Positions 42,693 to 52,236 of a stretch of 64,000 bases of DNA are shown here, one piece after another. Below the pieces are notes generated by a model that was given only the letters and a program-made list of their open reading frames with translations, had not been told where the DNA came from and searched no databases. This DNA comes from Chondrus crispus (taxonomy: Eukaryota; Rhodophyta; Florideophyceae; Gigartinales; Gigartinaceae), in assembly GCF_000350225.1 (NCBI RefSeq), contig NW_005179265.1:307917-371916 (forward strand). Direction: 5' to 3'. The number at the start of each line of letters is the position of its first letter. Within the stretch, counting starts at the first letter, position 1. A program made the translations under genes and the position numbers.

Positions 42693-45600
42693 AGGCGTCG
42701 ACGGTCCTCCCCGTGCCAAGCCTCAATAAACAAGGCACCCCGTCGACCGCTTCGGTACGGGCGCAATCGCAGAACCGAACGGACGAAGCGGCAATTTGCT
42801 TCTTCAAGAAGCAAAATTACAAGGTCACCGCAACGGTCGGACAACGACGCGCGATGATGCGCGCCATCACGCCGGTTCTAGAGTCGGGCGCCGGCCCGAA
42901 TCTAATCCACCTACGATGTGTGGCAGAACCGTGGCGCGCTGCCATCCAGTCCGCGCGGAGCCCGCCGCTCATCGACGCTTCGAATAGGTCGATGAAGGCC
43001 CTCGGCGAGCTCAAGCTGTACGTCCGGATTGGTGAGTTCGTCGCGCGCGTACCGTTCTTGGTCGTCACCAACCTCGCGGTGGACTGTATCCTCGGAACCA
43101 CGTTCCTGGATCGCCACGTGAAGGCGATCCTGCCACCGCAGAGGAAGGTGCTGTTCCATCATGCGCCGTCCGTAGCGCTGACGGGAGTCACACCCTCGAG
43201 GCACGACCGCAAGATGGCCTCGAGGGGACCGTCGCAGCAGCTCCCGCAGGAAAAAAATTCGGCCGACCGGAAGCGCGCGCAGTTCCTGACGAACGTACCG
43301 TCACGGAAAATTCGCGTGGTCAAGGGGGTGACGATACCCCCGATGACCCAAGCGATGGTACGCGTCGCAACACCGGTTGGGGGGCTTTGCTTCCTGCAAA
43401 ACCACCCCAAAACGGCGCATAAGAATTTATGCCTGATGGCCCAGGGGGTCATGGACCTCCTCCCGGGCGAGCCGTTTACGGTGCTTGTTAGCAACTTCGG
43501 AAGCCGCGCGGCCCACGTCCCCAAGCATACCGTTGTTGGCCTCGCGTTGCCATCCCCCACACACATCCTGACACTTGGCGTGCCGGTCCCCGGAGAGGCC
43601 GACGCTAAGGAAGGGGGAGGGAACAAAAATAATTCCTCGACCGCTACGGAGGAACAGGCGCGACGCGAAAAACCAGTTACGGACGATGGCAGAAGAAAAT
43701 CCTCAACCGCTACGGAAGGATACGCGCGTCGCAAAGAATCCGCTACGGACGAAGGCAGGATTAATTCCTCACCCGCGGAGGAATGTGCGCGACGAGAAGG
43801 ACCCGTTACGGACGATGGCAGAATTAAATCCACCACCGCTACGGGAGGAGGCGCGCGACGCGAAGAACCGGAAACGGACGACGCCCACAGTGGCAATCCC
43901 GCTAACGCGGATGAGCGGACCGATACGGACGCGGAGAAGACCCGCTCGTGGGAAGAAGACGTCCATATTGGTGCAGAAGACAGTACCGTCCGGTCGGAAA
44001 TTATGGACATGCTGTCCGAGTTCAAGGACATGTGGTCCGGCCACTTGGGTAAGATCGATGTTACGAAGCATCGCATCGAGCTGAAGCCCGGCGCGAAGCC
44101 GATCTACCAAGCACCCTACCGAGCCGGACCCATCGCGCGCGAGAAGGAGAAGAAGGAAATCGACCGCATGCTGCGCGCGGGAGTCATCGAACCGACATCG
44201 GCCGAGTGGGCGAGCCCCGTGGTCTTTGTCCCTAAAAAGGACGGGACCATGCGGTTCTGCGTGGACTATCGCAAGCTAAACGCCGTTACGGTTCGCGACT
44301 CCTACCCACTACCGCGCATGGACGAATGCATCGACTCGCTCGGCGATGCCACTGTCTTTACCACGCTAGACTGTAATAGCGGGTATTGGCAGGTGGAGAT
44401 CGCCGAGGAGGACCGCGATAAAACTACGTTCGCGTCGCATTCGGGCCTCTACCGCTTCCTACGCATGCCGTTCGGTCTCAAAAACGCGCCCGCGACATTT
44501 CAACGAGCGGTCGACATCATCCTGTCCCGCGTGAAATGGGAGACCGCGCTGGTCTACCTCGATGACGTCATCGTCTACTCGCGAACCGTCACGGAACATA
44601 TGGCACACGTGCGCGAGGTACTACGGCTTCTACATACCGCGGGCGTGTCGCTAAAATTGGCAAAGTGCGCGTTTTTCGACATCTCCGTAACCTATCTCGG
44701 GCACGTCACTCGTCCGGGACGGTTGGAGGTGGAGCGACGCAACGTCATCGCGATCGAGTGCGCGCGCGCGCCTACGAACCAAACGGAACTGCGATCCTTT
44801 CTCGGGATGTGCAACGTGTACCGACGGTTTGTGCAAGGATTCGCGAGGATCGCCGCGCCGCTGAACAAGAATACCGGCAAGAATCAGCCCTACGAGTTCG
44901 AGATATTAACCGATACGGAATACGCGGCGTTTGAGGAATTGAAGCGGCGCCTCGTGTTGCCGCCAATCCTCGCGCTGCCCCGCTACGGACGGAAGTATAC
45001 GCTGGACACCGACGCGTGCGGACACCAAGTGGGTTGCGCCCTTCTACAGGAGCAACCCGATGGAGGTACTCGACCGATCAGATATTGGAGCCGCGCGTTG
45101 ACCGACGCGGAGCGCAATTATACGACTACCGAAAAGGAATGCTTGGCCGTAGTGTGGAGCATCCTCACCCTACGGCCGTACCTATACGGAAGCGCGTTCA
45201 ACCTCCGCACGGATCACGAGACCCTACGCTGGGTCCTCAATTTAGCGGACAGTTCCGGTCGGCTCGCCCGCTGGCGCCTGCGCTTGGCGGAGTACGACTA
45301 CGAGGTACAGTACCGCCCAGGCGTCAAGCACCAACTCGCGGACGGCGTATCGCGCTTACGTACCGATGGAGGAGACACCGAACTGGTCGATGATGAGGTC
45401 TTGTGCTTCGCGGTCCAGTACGATGAGGGCAGCGAGGCCGTCCTGGACAATGTGCACTGGGACCCGCCGCAAGACCGTCCGGACGGTTGTCACGCGCTCG
45501 CGATAACTCCCGAAGAACGCGACGCTGCGTCCATCTCGGCTGAGGAATTTCTACGCGAATAAGCTGAGGACGCCTTCTGTCGCTTCGCCGCGGAAACCGT

Positions 45601-47056
45601 CGGGACGCCGAACTCGAAGTTCGACATCGACCGTTACGGATTTCTGGTGAGGACGTCCCCGCTGGACGGAACCCTGCAGCGCGTGGTACCGGCTCGGTTG
45701 CGCCCCCGGGTACTGTACCTGGCACACCATCCGAGGTTGGCAGGTCACCCGGGAGCGACGCGTATGTACTACACCCTTCGCAGGGAGTACTACTGGCCGC
45801 ACATGGCCATCGACGCGTTTTCGACCGTACGGAATTGCACCTCGTGTGCTCCGACCCGCGGGACGCTTGTCAAGAACCAAAAGGATCTCAAGCTGTTCCC
45901 CGCGGCGGGCCCCTTGGAGTTTGCCGCGATGGACCTCCTGGGGCCCCTGCCCAAGACTGCGCACGGAAGCCAACACGTGTTGGTAATTACCGACCGGTTC
46001 TTCAAGCTAACGCACAGTATCCCGCTCCGGACCACAACTGCTTCGGTCGTCGCAAACGCGTTTTTAGACAACTGGGTCTACGTTTACGGAGCGCCGCGCT
46101 ACGTACTAACCGACAATGGCCCCCAGTTCGCTGCGAAATTCTTCGACGCGGTATGCGCCCTCCTGGGGGTGCGGCATTATCTCACGACAGCCTACCACCC
46201 CCAGTCGAATGGGCAGACCGAACGGTTCAATCGCACGCTGGTGCAACGCCTCCGGCACTACGTGGAGGAGCACCAGCGCGATTGGGACGACTACGTGCAG
46301 CCGCTGACCTTCGCGTACAATACGCAGGTCCACCGGTCGACGGAGACGACTCCATTCGACCTGGTGTTAACGCGGCCACCGTCCGGTTTAATCCTCCCCG
46401 GTACTGTGCCGCAGGACGCGGGGACCCATCGAGAGGACCCGCGGACCCCGGTGCAGTACAAGCGCGCCACGCTGCGCAAGCTTCGCGACGCTCTCGACCG
46501 CGCTCGGACGAAATTATCCGCATCGCAAAAGCGGTACAAGGACGATTTTGACAAGAAGGTCCGCTTCCGTCCGGTCGTCGTGGCGGGCGATTTTGTCTAC
46601 GTTGATTGCCCGCCCCGCCCGTTGACAAGCGTCGAGCAACGCACGCGTGCGCAAGGTACGACCGGAACGGACGAGCTCTCTGTCAAACTTCTACCAAAGA
46701 CAGAGGGGCCGTTTCGCGTGCGCTCCGCTACGGAAACCACGGTCCTCATCGAGCAGGACGGTGTGGAGAACCGCGTGAGCATCGACCGCGTCACGAAAAT
46801 GCCGCGCGGGCCGGGGGACACTGTCACCTCGGCCACTCCATCCGCATCGGACGCACAAGCCACAACGCCCCGCGCGGAATACGTCGTTGACGGCATCGTC
46901 GGACACCGTATGACCCGCGGCGGCATCGAGTACAAGGTCCGCTGGTACGGGTACGCCGCTTCCGACGATACCTACGAGCCCTCCGAGGGGCTCCCGCAAT
47001 CTTTCATTGACCGATATTGGCGTACGCGCAAAGGACGGACAAGCGCGCTCGCGTAG
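42545..47056 (+). pseudogene. Gypsy-2 pol: protease, RT, RNase H, integrase, chromodomain
   Basis: One frame with a single TAA (45560-45562) between RNase H and integrase. The protease site reads LESGAGPN, so the catalytic Asp of LDTGAG is Glu. A Glu/Thr/Asp-rich repeat region (43600-43930) follows. RT: FCVDYRKLNAVTVR, FTTLDCNSGYWQ, MPFGLKNAPATFQR, YLDDVIVYS. RNase H: LDTDACGHQVG, TTEKECLAVVW, TDHETLRW. Integrase: HHPRLAGHPG, CTSC, AAMDLLGPLP, LTDNGPQF and HPQSNGQTERF. Chromodomain at about 46877-46990: EYVVDG, YKVRWYGY, DTYEP. The gene is otherwise intact. Confidence 0.9.
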
Positions 47057-47232
47057 CGCTCCTTCCGGCCTCGCAGGGCCGAACCGTCAGGACGACCTCG
47101 CTCGCGCGCGTCGTGCACTGCCGCCCGCGCGCGCCAAAAGGAAAAGGCAAGGAACACCGCTAATCACCTCTGTTTATTGTGGGCGAAGCCCCTAATGGGC
47201 TACGCGAAAGGGGGCGACCAACGGGTCGGGGC

Positions 47233-49725
47233 TCAAGAACGACACGTGCGCTTAGCCGGCGGAGCCGCCGCGGCATCTTCGGGCACGGGGCCCGAGGCCC
47301 CGACCGTAGCGGCAGGCATCGGCGGCGCCGCGAGACGTTGGCTGACGACCGCGAGGATGTCCTGCACGCCGCGGAGCTTCTCGTGATGCTCGACGCGCTC
47401 ACGCTCCGCCGCGGTGGAGGCCTCTCGGAGCGCCGCGACGGTCGTCTCCAGCTGCTTGGCTTGGTGCATCCACTCGCGCGCCTGCAGCAGCGCCTGCTCA
47501 ACCGACGAAGGAACTGTTGCCCCCTCGAAGGAGCAAGCGTACTGCAGGGCAGTGAACGTGGCCTCCTCACGGAGGCGCTCCGGGGAAGACCGGCCGGACG
47601 GTTGCGGAGCGGGAGGAGGCGGCATCGGAACGGGACGATGATCGCCTTCGGTACCGGTCACCACGCTGATGTGTGGGGGGCTTGAGGTGGGGGCCGAAAT
47701 TCCCACGACACTGGGGGGTTCTCTTAATCCCTTCGGTGAGTCGCTCTGGATCGAGGCCACGCGAGCGGATCCGCCGCGGGCCGGTACCGCGGTCTCGACG
47801 ACGCTCCCCACCGCACCGGTTCCCGCATCGCGCGGCGGCGCGACATCAGCATCGGCAAGCAAGCCGCCCGTGTCACCCGCGTCGACCGTGTCGACTGCGC
47901 CGTCCACGTCGACCGCGACGGTCGCGTCCGCTGGACCGGGGGCCGCGCTGCCACCATCGGCACCGGTCTCTGCCTCGGCTCCGGCGGGCATCGGTAGGGT
48001 ACACCGCTGGTTCCAGCTGAACCACGCGAAGTCCGGCCGGCCGCTCCAATCTATACCCTCGGTGAAGACCAACAGCTGCGTCGCGTACGCCGCGTCAAAC
48101 GCCGTACCCTCGAGGATCTCCGCGATACCGACCGAGCGGATTAAATCGATGAGCCCCGCCGAGAGGCGGAAGAGCAGGCTGCGCTCACCGAACGGTTCCT
48201 CGCGCCGCGCGATCAGCCGCGAGTCGGGACTCGATGGCGCCTTTGTAGTTCGCCAGCAAGGGCAGACCGAGCCGCGCAGGAAGGCCAAGACCGCCCATTC
48301 GGAAAGCATGATCGCGTGCACCAAGACGCGCGTTCGCTCCGTTTCCGCGGATTCCGATCGGCAGAGCGGCAACCAATGCGCCGCCACGTACGCCATGACG
48401 CTCGGCGTCGGTACGCACAGGTACTCCGGCGCCTCGAACGTCGACCAGTTCGGCGGGAGCGCGGGGTACAGGCCACGCCGCGCGGCGCTGGGCACCGAGA
48501 AAAACTCGGTGCTGTGCCACATGTGGAAGAAATCGTCCACCCGGCGCCAGCGCAGCCGACTCTCGCGCGCTGCGTCCTCACCCCACCGCGCTCGGTTCGA
48601 AACGCTGCACCAGCTGTCGAAAGGCCGCGGAAAGGCCACCAAGCGGACGTCGGGCGCGAGGCCCTCGTAGCGGCGATACCGATCGAAGAGGTTCAGCAGC
48701 GAGATGTGGTACTTTTCCTCGCCCTCGCAGCGGACGTAGAGCAAGTCACTGCCCGCCGCGGCCGGCGTCCGACACGGAGCGTGACGCCACCGCGCCTTCC
48801 ACGCGCCGGCGCGGTTCTCTTGCGCCACGGCACCGCGTCCGGACGGAGTCTTGATCGCGCGCACCATCGGAATGGCCGCGAACCTCGCCGCGTCCAGCAA
48901 GCTCCGCTGAACGTACTCCTCGACCGTAAGCGGAGGCTTGCGGCCCGCAGCGCGTCGGCGAGCGCGCCGGCGGCGGTGGTCCATCGAGGACCCGGGCCAC
49001 AGCGACCGTACGGAACCGACGCCGCTGCGCAGCCAGCCCGGGGTACTCGGGGCGGTGAATACTCGCCCCAGCGACGTTGTCGCTCCCCGTCCGGCCGGCG
49101 CAAGCGCTACCCTACTCGACGGCGCCGTCGTCGCGTACGGCGCCCCGGAAGCGGCCCTTGTGAGCGCCGTACCCGCAGCGGGCAGCGGAAACATGGGAGG
49201 CGGCGGCAGCTCCACGGGGAGCCCCGGGTCCGCCTCGACCATTCTTGAAGCCACGCCCGCGAGGGGCAGCGGCGAGGACTGTGTTGCTTGGGCGCCCAGC
49301 GGTGGCGAAGCGACCGGTACGGGCGAATCAATTGGCGCTTGCGCGGGCCCCGCCACTCCAGTGGACGGTTGCAGGCCGTCGCGAAGGCGTCGTCGCGGTT
49401 GGAAGGTGGGACCGACCGGCGTCGCTGCCGGAGCCCGAGGCGGGCTCAACGGCTGCCTGTACGCGCGCACAGCCGGAGTGTCGCGATGAACGTCCATCGG
49501 TTGGTTGAAGAGCCGCTGTAGGGGGATGTCGTCGTCGCTGTTGGAGGAGGTTTCTGAGTTCGCAGGGGAGTGTTGGGGAAGAATTGGGGGGTCAGTGTGG
49601 ATCGCGTGGGGAGAATAGGAAGACGCGCTCTCCGAATCGGATGAACTCGCGGCGTTATATGACGCCAGCTCGCTGACGACGCAGGGGGCATGATCGTCCA
49701 CACGGAGGGGCTTCTGTTCCCGCAT
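47233..49725 (-). CDS. Antisense ORF of gypsy-2, intact 830-codon gene
   Basis: Starts at ATG 49725, 92 bp inside the 3' LTR boundary, and ends 176 bp from the end of pol, tail-to-tail. N-terminal 250 residues are Ser/Pro/Ala-rich with acidic patches. A basic DHRRRRARRRAAGRK segment is followed by a conserved-looking domain (about residues 270-560: KYHISLLNLFDRYRRYEGL, YPALPPNW, LLFRLSAGLIDLIRSVGIAEIL and EGIDWSGRP). Then come an Ala/Asp-rich linker and a C-terminal coiled coil (about 730-800), ending PPAKRTC, a possible nuclear signal. The domain resembles the antisense ORF of gypsy-1 at several aligned positions. No known family recognised. The absence of stops over 2.5 kb, while pol has one, suggests selection, though GC-rich sequence lowers stop frequency. 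Confidence 0.7.
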   Translation of the reverse strand: MREQKPLRVDDHAPCVVSELASYNAASSSDSESASSYSPHAIHTDPPILPQHSPANSETSSNSDDDIPLQRLFNQPMDVHRDTPAVRAYRQPLSPPRAPAATPVGPTFQPRRRLRDGLQPSTGVAGPAQAPIDSPVPVASPPLGAQATQSSPLPLAGVASRMVEADPGLPVELPPPPMFPLPAAGTALTRAASGAPYATTAPSSRVALAPAGRGATTSLGRVFTAPSTPGWLRSGVGSVRSLWPGSSMDHRRRRARRRAAGRKPPLTVEEYVQRSLLDAARFAAIPMVRAIKTPSGRGAVAQENRAGAWKARWRHAPCRTPAAAGSDLLYVRCEGEEKYHISLLNLFDRYRRYEGLAPDVRLVAFPRPFDSWCSVSNRARWGEDAARESRLRWRRVDDFFHMWHSTEFFSVPSAARRGLYPALPPNWSTFEAPEYLCVPTPSVMAYVAAHWLPLCRSESAETERTRVLVHAIMLSEWAVLAFLRGSVCPCWRTTKAPSSPDSRLIARREEPFGERSLLFRLSAGLIDLIRSVGIAEILEGTAFDAAYATQLLVFTEGIDWSGRPDFAWFSWNQRCTLPMPAGAEAETGADGGSAAPGPADATVAVDVDGAVDTVDAGDTGGLLADADVAPPRDAGTGAVGSVVETAVPARGGSARVASIQSDSPKGLREPPSVVGISAPTSSPPHISVVTGTEGDHRPVPMPPPPAPQPSGRSSPERLREEATFTALQYACSFEGATVPSSVEQALLQAREWMHQAKQLETTVAALREASTAAERERVEHHEKLRGVQDILAVVSQRLAAPPMPAATVGASGPVPEDAAAAPPAKRTCRS

Positions 49726-49816
49726 CGTGCGCGATAGAAGAAAACGTCCGGAACGGACCCGCGCGCTCGAGTAGAGGGTCGCTACGGGGACGTAGCGAAA
49801 GCTAAGGGGGGAGGTC

Positions 49817-50487
49817 TGTAGTATAATGACCGGCGCAAGCGCGCAGAGGTCATCGGACGGCCGTATACGGTATACACGTCGGCGGCTGTGCTCACGTGTA
49901 GCGAGCGCGCGCGCATGCCGAGCGGTCGTATTCTGGCGTACGTGTACAGTAGTGCACGTGTCGTCCGAGCGGTAGTCTACGCGTGTTACGTGTGCGCGTT
50001 AGCACACGTGTCGTCCGTGCGGTAGTCTGTAAGCAACACGCGTTTACAGTAGTGAACACGTGTAGTAGCAGCGTCCGTGCGGTAGTAGCAATTATGGCGC
50101 TAGTTTTTTAATTGTGTACAGTACCCGGCACGCACTAGGCAGCAGGTACTGTACTACTGTACTGGGACAGGTGTCCGAGGCGTCCCTCTGCGGGGTTAAG
50201 ACCTGGCACTCGTCCCCACCAGTAAACAGGGGCAAGCTCGCCCCCGTCCCTTTTGCGCCTACGTACGTCCGCTTTCGGTTGTCTGTCGCGCGCGCTGGCT
50301 TCTAACCCGTTACCGGTCGCTCCCGTTCACGCACCACGGGGCGACTGCGCGTAACCGGCCAGTGAGCCACTCCCTTTTCGCGAGCTCGTCCGATCGGTTC
50401 AATTGGCGCGTCGCGTCCGCGCCGCGTGCTCCCTCGCTAAAGCCTCCGCCTCTCACCCAACCCAGGGCGGGGAGGAGTTATCCCACA
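49817..50487 (+). repeat. Gypsy-2 3' LTR
   Basis: 671 bp, nearly identical to 39345-40015, preceded by AAGGGGGGAGG and followed by CGTGG. Confidence 0.94.
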
Positions 50488-50713
50488 CGTGGCATCGGTG
50501 AGTTCGTTGCGTAGCCAGTCCAAATCTAGAGGTTCCACCGGGATCTCGGGGAGTACGAGGCGTGTGGCCAATTTGGCTGAGCTGACCGGTTTCTCGTACA
50601 CCCCGAATTTGATGGCTCGGACTAGGAAGTCCGGAGCCCTGAGCCCTTCGGCCCAGAAACGTGCTTGGCGGTGTGGGTTGCGCCATAGCACAGAAAGGTC
50701 CGGTTGCGGACCA

Positions 50714-51712
50714 TTATTTGGAGCTAGACCCGGAAGAGCCTGAGCCTCCTGGATTGGGGTTCCGCGGCGGATACCGCTGTGCCCCTTTTCCTGAGAGTCC
50801 CCTTGAGACACGTCCTGTAGCCTGTGTTCCTGAGTTGCGAACAGTTTGTTTGTTGAACTCCTTGGCGTAGGCCTGGGTGCGGAGTTCGGCAAACTTCTCC
50901 TTGGTGTCCCTGTAGATTTGGGAGACGTAGGGCTGATCTTGCTGGCGTAAGTACTTCTGGAGAAGTACCGCCTCGGACTTGCCTGATTCCACGGAGTCGG
51001 AGAAGAGGTCTACTCGTTCCTGCACCCGTTCGTACGAGGCTTGGAGATAGTGGTGTAGGACTGAAAAGGCCTCAGTAGCGGCTTGAGTGTTTCCAGGGGA
51101 CAAAGCCTCCGCCACTTTGTGAGATGCGACGAGGGCAGTTTCTGTGTTGTAACAGATGTTCCAGAGTACCTCAGCTTCCCAACCGTCCCTTGTATCCGAT
51201 TCCCTGATGCGCCCGAACAGCTTCTCAGTTTCGGGAATGAAGCGTTTGGACGAGAATGGGGCCTGGTTAACAGGTTTCTGGAAGAGGTTGAGTTTCCCAG
51301 TTTCCCTGTATTGTTGGCGTGTAGCGACGGTGTCAGCGATTCCTTGAGCAGTCGGAGCTGGAAGATTAAACTGAAGTCCCCGGTCGGCGTAGACGGCGTG
51401 AGCAGATGTGAGCTGCAGTGGGGCAGGGCCCGCGCGGGGGGTCCTGGCACCCGGTTGCTCGGCGGCTTGTGAAACCGGCGGAGCGGCTGGATCCTCAGCG
51501 GTAGCGGCAGTAGGGGCCGTACCATCGAGGCGGTTCTGGAGCAGCGACAGAATCTGGGCGATCTGCGTTTCCAACGAGTTGACCTTGGTGACGAAAGCAG
51601 CAGATGGAGGGCGACTGGTAGAAGGCTGGTTTTCCAGAGTTGGTTCTGGGCCAGAGATGCCTGCCGATCCGAACGAAGATTGGTTTTCTTCAGCATTAGG
51701 CAAAATGCGCAA
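50714..51712 (-). CDS. DIRS-like Gag-like ORF
   Basis: About 332 residues with no ATG at its upstream end (the frame opens with TTG), so the true start is uncertain. It has a predicted coiled coil (KVNSLETQIAQILSLLQNRL), a Pro/Ala-rich linker and a helical domain (EVLWNICYNTETALVASHKV to VQERVDLFSDSVESGKSEAV). The C terminus is Gly/Ser/Arg-rich, suiting RNA binding. The position just inside the 5' terminal repeat and before RT supports a Gag role. Confidence 0.6.
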   Translation of the reverse strand: MRILPNAEENQSSFGSAGISGPEPTLENQPSTSRPPSAAFVTKVNSLETQIAQILSLLQNRLDGTAPTAATAEDPAAPPVSQAAEQPGARTPRAGPAPLQLTSAHAVYADRGLQFNLPAPTAQGIADTVATRQQYRETGKLNLFQKPVNQAPFSSKRFIPETEKLFGRIRESDTRDGWEAEVLWNICYNTETALVASHKVAEALSPGNTQAATEAFSVLHHYLQASYERVQERVDLFSDSVESGKSEAVLLQKYLRQQDQPYVSQIYRDTKEKFAELRTQAYAKEFNKQTVRNSGTQATGRVSRGLSGKGAQRYPPRNPNPGGSGSSGSSSK

Positions 51713-51768
51713 GTTGTTGAGAGCCAGCCGTGACGATGATCCGTCCGGAGCTTGTTGAGTTGTGAAAC

Positions 51769-52236
51769 GAGAACAAGCGACGACTTGAGGAAGAGAGAAG
51801 AGTGGTGAGAGAGTTTTGACGTGCCTCTCTTATACAGCCCTGTTTTCGGACAGTGGCCAAATTTCATTTCTGCCAAGTTCCATTACGCGAAGGAAGAATC
51901 ATTTCCAAGTCATAGTGAGGGTGCCAAACCATGGCGTGTGACTTGGTGCTGATTCTTTTTTTCTGCCAAGTTTCATTACGCGAATGAAGAATCATTCCCA
52001 AGTCATAGTGTGATTTGGTGCTGATTCTTGTTTTGCCAAGTTTCATTACGCGAATGAAGAATCATTCCCCAAATCATGGCGTGTGGCTTGGCGCTGACTT
52101 GTCGCCAAGTCATCCTGACTTGGATTTGTACGGCTGAAATGGTCCACTTGTTTTCTACTTTCTGCTGAGTTGTCCTGCGTTCCAACCGAAAAGCCCCCTT
52201 GTCCAGGTTCACCTTTCAATTGCCAATGAATGCACT
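51769..52236 (-). repeat. DIRS-like terminal repeat, 5' copy
   Basis: 468 bp. It differs from 36270-36574 by an internal expansion: the unit with CCAAGTTTCATTACGCGAATGAAGAA appears three times (about 51870, 51963, 52036) against once in the 3' copy. Confidence 0.85.

Larger units (their letters stand above)
39345..50487 (+). mobile_element. Gypsy-2, young chromodomain gypsy retrotransposon
   Basis: LTRs are both 671 bp and differ at roughly a dozen positions by eye. The flanks are CGTGC (39340-39344) and CGTGG (50488-50492), a target duplication with one mismatch. The order is gag (two overlapping frames), protease-RT-RNase H, integrase-chromodomain on plus, then an intact antisense ORF, a polypurine tract (about 49802-49814) and the 3' LTR. 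Only one stop codon interrupts pol. It sits in the RT of the DIRS-like element. Confidence 0.93.
37509..50892 (-). pseudogene. DIRS-like RT and RNase H, split by gypsy-2
   Basis: The N-terminal part (50892 to 50493) ends in RNELTDAT and resumes in the same frame at 39339 as RRHIYEEISPVEAHRL. RT motifs: NAFIVRTEKRRLVVNLK, SFDIEKGYHHFKVHP, LPFGWKLSPFYFVK and PYMDDFLVTV (the active-site DD). Frameshifts follow near 38620. RNase H reads as MHSDASTSIGMGG (38390) and YVPSAVNRFADRLSR (about 38100), typical of DIRS elements. Several frame changes make it dead. Confidence 0.8.
35797..52236 (-). mobile_element. DIRS-like tyrosine-recombinase retrotransposon
   Basis: Minus-strand order: gag-like ORF, RT, RNase H, tyrosine recombinase. 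Repeat A lies at both ends (51769-52236 and 36270-36574) and a short motif GAATAGTGTTGRAGAAAC follows it at 36575 and again at 35797, which could be the split-repeat plan (A1, B1-A2-B2). No target duplication is expected or seen. The right limit is clear at 52236. The left limit is 36270 or 35797. Gypsy-2 is inserted in RT. Confidence 0.7.
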
